This document shows, in pieces, positions 1-6,113 of a stretch of 11,880 nucleotides of DNA; within the stretch, counting starts at the first letter, position 1; every line of letters starts with the position of its first letter. The translations under genes were made by a program, and so were the position numbers. This DNA comes from JABCPE02 sp963521545 (GTDB taxonomy: Bacteria; Bacteroidota; Bacteroidia; Flavobacteriales; Weeksellaceae): positions 1 through 11,880 of the forward strand of contig CAUQVP010000054.1 in NCBI GenBank assembly GCA_963521545.1, written 5' to 3'. Under the pieces are notes generated by a model, which had not been told where the DNA came from, searched no databases, and saw nothing but the letters and a program-made list of their open reading frames with translations.

Positions 1-2395
1 CTAGCAATCTTTTTCTGATACCAAAGTTATTCTGCTCTACTTTTTTCTGAGCTCTTTCGATAGATTTTGTGATGATAGAACTTTGGATATATTCTCCTTC
101 TTTATGTCCCATTCCATCCATTATTCTTGCAATTCTCTCTGAACCGAAGAGACGCATCAGGTTATCTTCCAAAGAAACATAGAACTGAGAGCTTCCTGGA
201 TCTCCCTGACGACCTGCACGACCCCTAAGCTGTCTATCCACACGGCGTGAATCATGTCTTTCGGTACCGATGATCGCCAATCCTCCTGCTTTTTTCACTT
301 CGTCTTGTAGTTTGATATCCGTTCCACGCCCTGCCATGTTGGTTGCGATAGTAACTACACTCGGTTTCCCAGCTTCTGCCACAATTTCCGCTTCCTTTTT
401 GTGCAATTTAGCATTCAATACTTGGTGTGGTATCTTTCTCAAACTCAATGCTCTAGAAAGCAATTGTGAAATTTCCACCGAAGTAGTTCCTACCAGCACA
501 GGCCTTCCCTGAGCCGTAAGTCTTTCTATTTCTTCTATTACAGCATTATATTTTTCTCTGTTGGTTTTATATACCAAATCTTGTTTGTCTATTCTCTGAA
601 TAGGTCTATTGGTAGGGATAACAACCACATCTAATTTATAAATCTGCCAAAACTCTCCTGCCTCTGTTTCCGCTGTCCCGGTCATTCCAGACAATTTGTT
701 ATACATACGGAAATAGTTTTGTAGAGTGATGGTCGCAAAAGTCTGAGTTGCCGCCTCGATTTTCACATTTTCTTTAGCCTCTATAGCTTGGTGAAGCCCA
801 TCCGAATATCGGCGACCTTCCATGATACGACCTGTCTGCTCATCCACGATTTTCACCTCGCCATCCATTACCACATATTGGTCATCTTTCTCAAAAAGCG
901 TGTAGGCTTTTAGTAATTGATTTAGTGTATGAACTCTTTCAGATTTAATTGCAAATTCTCTGAGTAATTCATCCTTTGCAGCAAATTCTTCTTCCTTAGA
1001 AAGGTTTTTAGCCTCAAGTTCTGCGATCTCTGTCCCTATATCCTGAAGAACGAAGAAGTTAGGATCCGAGTTCCCTTGGGACATATATTCCACACCTTTA
1101 TCCGTAAGGTCTATCTGGTTATTCTTCTCATCAATCACGAAATACAAGTCCTTGTCCACCTTATGCATCTCACGGCTGTTGTCCTGCATATATTGAGCTT
1201 CTGTTTTCTGAAGCAAAACACGATTTCCATCCTCAGAAAGGAATTTTATCAAATGTTTATTTTTTGGAAGACCTCTATATACTTGGAGCAATTTGAACCC
1301 TCCTTCTTTTGTATTTCCTTGCGCGATTAGTTTTTTAGCTTCATTAAAAATCGTAGAAACTACTTTTTTCTGAACTTCTACTACTCTATCCACAGATGGT
1401 TTTAGAACATCAAACTCGTGTCTATCACCCATAGGAACTGGCCCTGAGATAATCAAAGGCGTTCTCGCATCATCTATCAAAACAGAGTCCACCTCATCCA
1501 CTACGGCGTAGTTTAGCTCTCTCTGAACTAGTTCATCTGGTGAATTCACCATGTTATCTCTCAGATAGTCAAAACCAAATTCATTATTCGTTCCATAAGT
1601 AATGTCACATGCATATGCATTTCTTCTGGAATCTGTATTAGGCTGGTGATTATCGATACAGTCTATCGTAAGCTCATGGAACTGATAAAGCGGTCCCATC
1701 CACGCAGAGTCCCTTTTCGCAAGGTAATCATTCACGGTAACCACATGCACTCCTCTTCCTGGTAGTGCATTCAGATAAATAGGAAGTGTTCCTACCAATG
1801 TTTTCCCTTCTCCCGTTGCCATCTCTGCGATTTTTCCACCATGCAATACAGCTCCTCCTATGAACTGTACATCATAATGCACCATATCCCATGTGATGTC
1901 TGCTCCTGCTGCATTCCATTTATTTTTCCAAACAGCTTTATCACCTTGTATTTCTACAAAATCCTTTGTCGCTGCCAGCTCTCTATCTCTATCTGTAGCC
2001 TGTACTACAATCTGCCCGTTCTCTGCCCATCGGCGTCCTGTGTCTTTAAGAACAGCAAATGCCTCTGGAAGAATTTCATTAAGAACTTTTTCCTCTTTTT
2101 GATAAGCATCTTTCTGCAAAGTTTCTATCTTGCTAAACAATGCTTCTTTTTCATCAATATTGGCAGTGGTTTTTATTTGTTCTTTTATCTGCTCTATTTG
2201 AGTAGTTATATCTGCTGTCGCACTTTTTAGCTTTTCTCTAAACTCCCTACTCTTTCCTCGCAATTCATCATCAGAAAGCTCTCTGATTACAGGTTCTACT
2301 TTCTTTATTTTTGTGACAATTTTACCAACTTCCTTTAAGTCTCTTTGGTTTTTATCTCCCAAAAAGCTCTTTAAAATCTTATTAAAAAAACTCAT
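1..2395 (-). CDS. secA: Preprotein translocase ATPase SecA (3' end cut by window edge)
   Basis: SecA is the ATP-driven motor that pushes unfolded preproteins through the SecYEG channel in the inner membrane. The visible 798 residues begin MSFFNKILKS and read without interruption. Seen in order: the N-terminal SecA region; Walker A TGEGKT at about 194-199; the VNDYLAKRD stretch; the DEVD Walker B at 300-303, followed by LIDDARTPLIISGP; the preprotein cross-linking region; a second helicase half with GTTSVEISQLL and NMAGRGTDIKL; and RQLRGRQGDPGSSQF leading into the scaffold domain. The family is about 900 residues in E. coli. Two insertions of roughly 45-50 residues each lie before Walker A (about 57-105 and 123-171), as is common in Bacteroidota. 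The C-terminal wing and any zinc tail lie beyond position 1. The start is the ATG at 2395-2393, just before which there is little Shine-Dalgarno signal. It follows the DUF2795 gene and may be transcribed with it. Confidence 0.97.
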   Translation of the reverse strand, partial: MSFFNKILKSFLGDKNQRDLKEVGKIVTKIKKVEPVIRELSDDELRGKSREFREKLKSATADITTQIEQIKEQIKTTANIDEKEALFSKIETLQKDAYQKEEKVLNEILPEAFAVLKDTGRRWAENGQIVVQATDRDRELAATKDFVEIQGDKAVWKNKWNAAGADITWDMVHYDVQFIGGAVLHGGKIAEMATGEGKTLVGTLPIYLNALPGRGVHVVTVNDYLAKRDSAWMGPLYQFHELTIDCIDNHQPNTDSRRNAYACDITYGTNNEFGFDYLRDNMVNSPDELVQRELNYAVVDEVDSVLIDDARTPLIISGPVPMGDRHEFDVLKPSVDRVVEVQKKVVSTIFNEAKKLIAQGNTKEGGFKLLQVYRGLPKNKHLIKFLSEDGNRVLLQKTEAQYMQDNSREMHKVDKDLYFVIDEKNNQIDLTDKGVEYMSQGNSDPNFFVLQDIGTEIAELEAKNLSKEEEFAAKDELLREFAIKSERVHTLNQLLKAYTLFEKDDQYVVMDGEVKIVDEQTGRIMEGRRYSDGLHQAIEAKENVKIEAATQTFATITLQNYFRMYNKLSGMTGTAETEAGEFWQIYKLDVVVIPTNRPIQRIDKQDLVYKTNREKYNAVIEEIERLTAQGRPVLVGTTSVEISQLLSRALSLRKIPHQVLNAKLHKKEAEIVAEAGKPSVVTIATNMAGRGTDIKLQDEVKKAGGLAIIGTERHDSRRVDRQLRGRAGRQGDPGSSQFYVSLEDNLMRLFGSERIARIMDGMGHKEGEYIQSSIITKSIERAQKKVEQNNFGIRKRLL

Positions 2396-2406
2396 AACTT
2401 ATCTAT

Positions 2407-2428
2407 ACCAATAGTTTTTACCATTGGT
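2407..2428 (-). promoter_or_regulatory. Small inverted repeat in the secA leader
   Basis: The arms ACCAAT (2407-2412) and ATTGGT (2423-2428) are perfectly complementary across a 10-base spacer and lie 12 bases upstream of the secA start codon. In a transcript covering secA this could fold into a short hairpin near the ribosome-binding region. The stem is only 6 bp and there is no U-run after it, so it is not a good terminator. A regulatory role, for example translational control of secA, is only a possibility. Confidence 0.25.
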
Positions 2429-2508
2429 TTTTGTATTTATTTAACTATATTTCTGCTTTTTATATATAAATATAACAGAGAATCTGTGAGACTTTCTGTC
2501 ATTATTTT

Positions 2509-2730
2509 TTAGTATTCGTCTTCGTTCCAAAGGAAGTCTTCATCCGTTGGGTAGTCTGACCAAACCTCCTCTATGCTTTCGTAGATTTCTCCCTCATCTT
2601 CAATTGCTTGTAAATTTTCCACAACCTCCATCGGAGCACCTGTTCTGATAGCATAATCAATCAACTCTGCTTTAGTCATCGGCCAAGGGGCATCACTAAG
2701 ATAAGATGCCAATTCTAATGTCCAGTACAT
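2509..2730 (-). CDS. DUF2795-family small acidic protein upstream of secA
   Basis: This 73-residue protein matches in overall character the DUF2795 proteins that are highly conserved in Bacteroidota; its biochemical role is unknown. It starts MYWTLELASYLSDAPWPMTK, continues with a predicted helical segment (ELIDYAIRTGAPMEVVENL), and ends in a very acidic tail (EDEGEIYESIEEVW to NEDEY). I count 20 Asp/Glu against 2 Lys/Arg, plus four Trp. It has no signal peptide or membrane segment, so it should be cytosolic. It lies 113 bases upstream of secA on the same strand with no convincing terminator between, so co-transcription is likely. A TAnnTTTG promoter element sits 20 bases before its ATG. The complete ORF and strong family resemblance make the gene real; any link to protein export is inferred only from position. 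Confidence 0.88.
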   Translation of the reverse strand: MYWTLELASYLSDAPWPMTKAELIDYAIRTGAPMEVVENLQAIEDEGEIYESIEEVWSDYPTDEDFLWNEDEY

Positions 2731-2750
2731 ACTATTATTTTAATTTTCTA

Positions 2751-2758
2751 CAAATTTA
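2751..2758 (-). promoter_or_regulatory. Bacteroidota-type -7 element for the DUF2795(-secA) unit
   Basis: On the minus strand this reads TAAATTTG, an exact match to the TAnnTTTG -7 consensus of Bacteroidota housekeeping promoters. It sits 20 bases before the ATG at 2730, the same spacing seen upstream of other genes here, and overlaps the stop codon of the epimerase gene. A TTTG that could act as the -33 box lies about 26 bases upstream, slightly further than usual. The element is short and the region AT-rich, so chance matches are possible. Confidence 0.45.
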
Positions 2759-3784
2759 ATGTTTTTTTCTCAAAAACCATTCCACAAATTTTTTTATGCC
2801 ATTTTGGAAGTTGGTTTTCGGAGAGTATTTTACTAATGTCTTTGCTTTTGTAATATCAGCATTGGTTTTTTTGACATCACCAGGCTGCATTGGTAACTTA
2901 TCCAAAACTGCTTTTTTATCCAAATTCTGCTCAATTTCTGACAACATATCTTTAAGCATAACTACCTCATTTTCACCAAGATTTATGATTTCATATACTC
3001 CTTGGTTGTTCTCTAAATATTGGGTAGATTTAGCAATTCCATCTATAATATCATCTATAAAAGTGTAATCACGAGCAGTCGTTCCATCGCCATAGAACGG
3101 GATTTTTCCATTTTCGGAGATTATTTTAGTAAATTTATGAATAGCCAAATCAGGGCGCTGGCGAGGTCCATAAACAGTGAAAAACCTCAACTGAATCATA
3201 TCTATTCCATACAAATGATGGTAAGTGTGTCCTATAATTTCTACGCTTTTTTTAGTGGCTGCATAAGGAGAAATAGGGCGGTCTACATTATCTGTTTCAG
3301 AAAAAGGGACTTTCTCATTATTACCATAAACACTTGATGATGAAGCGCATACGATTTTTTTAACTCCAAATTCTTTACAGAGCTCAAAAATATTCATAGA
3401 GCCTAATATATTGACCTCTACATAGTCCATCGGCCTCTCTATGGAAGGGCGCACACCAGCCAGAGCCGCTAAATGTATCACTACATCTATATGATGGTTT
3501 TGAAAAATTTGTTTTAAACCATTTACATCACGAATATCTTGATAATACAACTGATAATTATCAGATTTTGTTTTATTTATCAGATTTTGAATATCAGTTT
3601 CTTTATCTTTATATTCAAAAACTTCCGAAGAATTTACACTCTCTAAAGTATTTTGGATTTTGATTTGGTAATGATAAAAATCATCAAAATTATCTATATT
3701 GATGACAGAATGTCCGTTTTTTAGTAGATATTCTGTCAGATGCGAACCAATAAAACCACTTCCACCTGTAATGAGATATGTCAT
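2756..3784 (-). CDS. NAD-dependent nucleotide-sugar epimerase, UDP-glucuronate 4-epimerase-like
   Basis: This is an extended short-chain dehydrogenase/reductase that probably interconverts UDP-glucuronate and UDP-galacturonate (or a related nucleotide sugar) for surface polysaccharide synthesis in the cytosol. The 342 residues match the usual family length. Seen: the NAD-binding GGSGFIG at 7-13; DNFDDFY at 31-37; the LAALAGVRPS loop at 105-114; the catalytic SSSSVYG at 148-154 with Tyr174 and Lys178 in YAATK; and RFFTVYGPRQRPDLA at 200-214, a stretch typical of the UDP-glucuronate epimerase branch. GDGTTARDYTFIDD (232-245) is the usual substrate-side motif. It stands between the repeat-protein terminator and the DUF2795 promoter, so it is probably a single-gene unit. 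Exact substrate is not decided by sequence; UDP-glucose/galactose epimerase or a dehydratase-like relative is possible. The ATG at 3784 is directly ahead of the Rossmann strand, so the start is secure. Confidence 0.9.
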   Translation of the reverse strand: MTYLITGGSGFIGSHLTEYLLKNGHSVINIDNFDDFYHYQIKIQNTLESVNSSEVFEYKDKETDIQNLINKTKSDNYQLYYQDIRDVNGLKQIFQNHHIDVVIHLAALAGVRPSIERPMDYVEVNILGSMNIFELCKEFGVKKIVCASSSSVYGNNEKVPFSETDNVDRPISPYAATKKSVEIIGHTYHHLYGIDMIQLRFFTVYGPRQRPDLAIHKFTKIISENGKIPFYGDGTTARDYTFIDDIIDGIAKSTQYLENNQGVYEIINLGENEVVMLKDMLSEIEQNLDKKAVLDKLPMQPGDVKKTNADITKAKTLVKYSPKTNFQNGIKKFVEWFLRKKH

Positions 3785-3803
3785 TTTATATTTTTTAGAT
3801 ATA

Positions 3804-3811
3804 CAAAAGTA
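3804..3811 (-). promoter_or_regulatory. Bacteroidota-type -7 element for the epimerase gene
   Basis: The minus strand reads TACTTTTG, matching TAnnTTTG, 19 bases before the ATG at 3784. It lies immediately downstream of the U-run of the preceding terminator, so it would restart transcription after the repeat-protein gene. The expected -33 region falls inside the terminator palindrome and has no clear TTG box, which lowers confidence. Confidence 0.42.
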
Positions 3812-3812
3812 T

Positions 3813-3844
3813 AAAAAAAGAAGTTTCTTTTAAAAGAAACTTCT
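3813..3844 (-). terminator. Intrinsic terminator of the repeat-protein gene
   Basis: Positions 3819-3844 form a perfect 26-base palindrome with left half AGAAGTTTCTTTT. On the minus strand it is followed by a run of seven T (3819-3813). It begins 22 bases after the stop codon of the repeat-protein gene at 3866, which is the right place for a Rho-independent terminator. No A-run suited to plus-strand termination is needed, because no plus-strand gene ends here. Confidence 0.85.
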
Positions 3845-3865
3845 ATGCTTGTTGAATTTTATTTT

Positions 3866-5188
3866 TTAGTGAAGAGGAACCCAATTAGAACCATCACACC
3901 CTTGGAATTTCTTTGATGATGATTCATAGCGGATAGCTCCTTCATTAGCCGTTGAGCAAGACGCTGTAGTTCCTCCTACTCTGATATCTCCATTAACATC
4001 TAATTTCGCCTGAGGAGTATAAGTTCCCACTCCTACTTTTGGCCCAGCAGTCGTAGCATCCCCTAATATGATAGTATTATCAGTCGTTGGTGTAACAGCA
4101 TGACCAATAGCGATAGCATTATTCACCATACCAGTAGTAGCCCCCACAGCAGAGTTTCCTATACTAATATTACCATCACCAGTACTGATATAGCCTCCAC
4201 CTGTTCCTATTGTAATGTTATCAGACCCTGTAGTAATCTTATTACCAGCATTTTGCCCCAAGGCTATATTATTAGACCCTGTAGTGTTTATATTCATTAT
4301 ATTATATCCAATTGCAATATTCCCCTCACCAGTAGTAGTTACGCCAAGTGCATCATTACCAAAAGCTATATTTTTGCTTCCTGTACTGGTTTTCAAAGCA
4401 TTCACACCAATAGCAAGGTTATTACTTCCTGTAACATTTAATTTAAGAGTACTTGGTCCTATTGCAACATTATTCACACCTGTTGTATTATTTACAAGCG
4501 TCTCTGCACCAATGGCAACATTATTCTCGCCCGTATTAACATGTAATGATGTTACACCAATAGCAACATTATTATTTGAAATTGTATTTTGTGTAAGAGT
4601 ATTGGTTCCTATAGCAATGTTATTTTGCCCTGTAGTATTTCTTATAAGAGCATTGGTTCCTATAGCAACAGCTCCACTTCCCGAAGTGTTTTTCAGAAGA
4701 GCACTAACACCTACGGCAATATTATTTGACCCAGTATTATCTTTAAGACTTTCTTTTCCTATTCCTATATTATTGCTCCCTGCAGGAAGTGAAGTACCGT
4801 TTTTTCCAGCATCCATGGTTATATGATTTCCTCTTCCTACATATCTAAGGTCATTAAGAGGAATCCATTTTAAAGCTGTATTATTCCAATAATAGAATCC
4901 CTCATCTGTTACATATTCATGCTTGTCTGCCTGGTCTGCTGTTGGCATAGTGTCAGTAAGATAAACAAGGTTTGAATGTTGATGCGCTCCAAAATTTGCA
5001 TCTCCTGACATAGTTTTCATTTCTGCTGCAGTTACCCTTGGTATCAAGATACCTTTTATATTATCTACTGAACTACCATTGATATCCAATGTAGATTTAG
5101 GAGTGTCTGTATTAACTCCAACTCTTCCTTTTTGTGCATAAATGTTTGTCAATCCTACAAACCCTAATAAAATAAATATCCTTTTCAT
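3866..5188 (-). CDS. Secreted repeat protein with YadA-head-like repeats
   Basis: This 440-residue protein is probably exported and exposed at or released from the cell surface; a role in adhesion is inferred from the repeat type only. Residues 1-18 look like a signal peptide (MKRIFILLGFVGLTNIYA) with likely cleavage before Gln19, as is common in flavobacteria. Next come a VGVNTDTPKSTLDINGS module (23-39) and a GILIPRVTAAEM segment. About 15 repeats of 16-17 residues then centre on NNIAIG-type cores (from 139 to 376), a pattern related to trimeric YadA-like heads and some tail-fibre proteins. A second VGVGTYTPQAKLDVNGD module (385-400) and a C-terminal segment with Cys411 and Cys431 ending SNWVPLH follow. 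I see no YadA membrane anchor, type IX sorting domain or S74 peptidase. It has its own promoter and terminator. Fibre-like trimerisation is plausible but unproven. Confidence 0.85.
   Translation of the reverse strand: MKRIFILLGFVGLTNIYAQKGRVGVNTDTPKSTLDINGSSVDNIKGILIPRVTAAEMKTMSGDANFGAHQHSNLVYLTDTMPTADQADKHEYVTDEGFYYWNNTALKWIPLNDLRYVGRGNHITMDAGKNGTSLPAGSNNIGIGKESLKDNTGSNNIAVGVSALLKNTSGSGAVAIGTNALIRNTTGQNNIAIGTNTLTQNTISNNNVAIGVTSLHVNTGENNVAIGAETLVNNTTGVNNVAIGPSTLKLNVTGSNNLAIGVNALKTSTGSKNIAFGNDALGVTTTGEGNIAIGYNIMNINTTGSNNIALGQNAGNKITTGSDNITIGTGGGYISTGDGNISIGNSAVGATTGMVNNAIAIGHAVTPTTDNTIILGDATTAGPKVGVGTYTPQAKLDVNGDIRVGGTTASCSTANEGAIRYESSSKKFQGCDGSNWVPLH
4061..4774 (-). repeat. Degenerate in-frame tandem repeat array (48-51 bp unit) inside the secreted repeat protein
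   Basis: The array encodes cores of the form [NG]xIxIG beginning at residues 139, 155, 172, 189, 206, 222, 239, 256, 272, 289, 306, 323, 339, 357 and 371, so most units are 16 or 17 residues. At DNA level the best-kept stretch is around the core codons, for example repeated 'cctatagcaa' strings. Units differ enough that slippage is less likely than in a perfect repeat. Many units carry NTTG or NTSG between cores. Confidence 0.85.
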
Positions 5189-5208
5189 TATCTCTTTTTT
5201 TCAGGGCG

Positions 5209-5216
5209 CAAATGTA
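5209..5216 (-). promoter_or_regulatory. Bacteroidota-type -7 element for the repeat-protein gene
   Basis: The minus strand reads TACATTTG, an exact TAnnTTTG match, 20 bases before the ATG at 5188. Between them is an A-rich leader with AGAGA. No clear TTG box lies 17-23 bases upstream. The element is back to back with the plus-strand promoter at 5240-5273. Confidence 0.5.
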
Positions 5217-5239
5217 TGAAAAAAATAACACTTTCACGA

Positions 5240-5273
5240 TTTGCTATTTCTATTCATAAAATTTATATTTTTG
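5240..5273 (+). promoter_or_regulatory. Promoter of the DUF2797-type gene (-33 TTTG, -7 TATTTTTG)
   Basis: TTTG at 5240-5243 and TATTTTTG at 5266-5273 are separated by 22 bases, within the TTG-N17-23-TAnnTTTG range described for flavobacteria. The -7 box ends 17 bases before the ATG at 5291. Its position inside the longest possible ORF supports the internal ATG at 5291, not 5216, as the true start. Confidence 0.6.
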
Positions 5274-5290
5274 TATTTATAAAAAAGAAG

Positions 5291-6082
5291 ATGTTATTCA
5301 GAGGACAAATTCGTAAAATGATAACTCAACTTGCCGAGCCTGTGCAATATTACCTAAATATTTCAGGAGACATCATACACCTAAATGAGTTATTTGGAAA
5401 AAAAATAAGCATACAGCACATTGGTTATCAATGTATAGAATGCGGAAGCAGCGAACCTGTTTTCCGAATGGGATTTTGTAAAAAATGTTTTTTCGAAAGC
5501 CCTTTCGCCAGCGACTCCATCTTAAAACCAGAGCTTTCCACTGCTCATCTTGGTGTGGAAGAGCGAAATTTGGAAATAGAAAAAAACATTCAGCTTCAGC
5601 CTCATATTGTCTATTTGTCATATACAGGCGATGTAAAGGTGGGCGTAACCCGCGAAAGCCAAATCCCAACGCGATGGATAGACCAAGGCGCTACATTTGC
5701 CCTTCCCATCGCACGAACCGAAAACCGCTACGAAGCAGGCGTGATAGAAGTTGCTCTGAAACAGCACATTTCGGATAAAACCAACTGGCGAAAAATGCTC
5801 CAAAATGAGTATGAAGATGAGATTGATTTGATTGATTTTAGAAATAAAATAGAAAGCCTTTTTCCTGTAGAAAGTAGAAAATTCGCCATCAATGAAGAAA
5901 AAATCTGGAAAATAGATTTCCCTTACACGGCACCTGAGAAAATTTCGGCTTTTACCTTGGACAAACAACCTAAATTCAGTGGCATTTTACAAGGAATAAA
6001 AGGTCAATATCTTTGTTTCCAAGATGGAAATGTTATCAACATAAGAAACCACGAAGGCTATGTAGTTGATATTGAAATATAA
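5291..6082 (+). CDS. DUF2797-type protein with a four-Cys zinc motif
   Basis: The product (263 residues from the chosen start) resembles the DUF2797 family, whose function is not established. From MLFRGQIRKM it has an N-terminal beta-rich part, then CIEC and CKKC (Cys48, 51, 63, 66), which look like a zinc-ribbon or knuckle. A segment follows with VYLSYTG (107-113), KVGVT (116-120), Arg128 in PTRW, and NRYEAGVIEVALKQHISDKTNW (from 145), then a C-terminal beta-rich part. The middle segment recalls a GIY-YIG nuclease core, which suggests nucleic-acid interaction, but this is inference. An in-frame ATG at 5216 would add 25 residues, but that stretch contains the promoter and matches no family start. 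An A-rich leader with GAAG directly precedes 5291. It is monocistronic, divergent from the repeat protein and convergent with wzc, so no functional link to its neighbours is implied. No signal peptide; cytosolic. Confidence 0.85.
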   Translation: MLFRGQIRKMITQLAEPVQYYLNISGDIIHLNELFGKKISIQHIGYQCIECGSSEPVFRMGFCKKCFFESPFASDSILKPELSTAHLGVEERNLEIEKNIQLQPHIVYLSYTGDVKVGVTRESQIPTRWIDQGATFALPIARTENRYEAGVIEVALKQHISDKTNWRKMLQNEYEDEIDLIDFRNKIESLFPVESRKFAINEEKIWKIDFPYTAPEKISAFTLDKQPKFSGILQGIKGQYLCFQDGNVINIRNHEGYVVDIEI

Positions 6083-6111
6083 AAAAGAGCAATTTTTCAT
6101 TGCTCTTTTTT
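6081..6111. terminator. Bidirectional intrinsic terminator between the DUF2797-type gene and wzc
   Basis: A 13-bp perfect stem pairs 6081-6093 with 6099-6111 around a 5-base loop (TTTTC). The inner part is AGAGCAAT and the outer part is six A on one side and six T on the other, so either transcript gets a stem followed by a U-run. It overlaps the last two bases of the DUF2797-type stop codon and lies just past the wzc stop at 6114. This suits two convergent genes. Confidence 0.88.
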
Positions 6112-6113
6112 GT

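Noticed and set aside
1841..2230. 129-codon plus-strand ORF within secA
   Set aside because: It lies fully antisense to the strongly conserved SecA N-terminal region and resembles no protein.
3819..3844. Perfect 26-base palindrome considered as a regulator operator for the epimerase
   Set aside because: Its position just after a stop codon and the seven-T run on the minus strand fit an intrinsic terminator better.
4061..4774. Repeat array considered as a CRISPR
   Set aside because: The period is 48-51 bp with protein-coding, degenerate units and no constant repeat/unique spacer alternation.
4215..4826. 203-codon plus-strand ORF opposite the repeat protein
   Set aside because: It is the antisense reading of the tandem repeat array; its hydrophobic, repetitive composition follows from the repeat and it has no start context or promoter.
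5216..5290. N-terminal 25-codon extension of the DUF2797-type gene from ATG 5216
   Set aside because: The stretch contains the -33 and -7 boxes of the gene's own promoter, and the family normally begins at a sequence like MLFRGQIRKM.
5373..5968. Minus-strand ORFs opposite the DUF2797-type gene
   Set aside because: They are shadows of the plus-strand gene, with low-complexity or unrecognisable products and no promoter.
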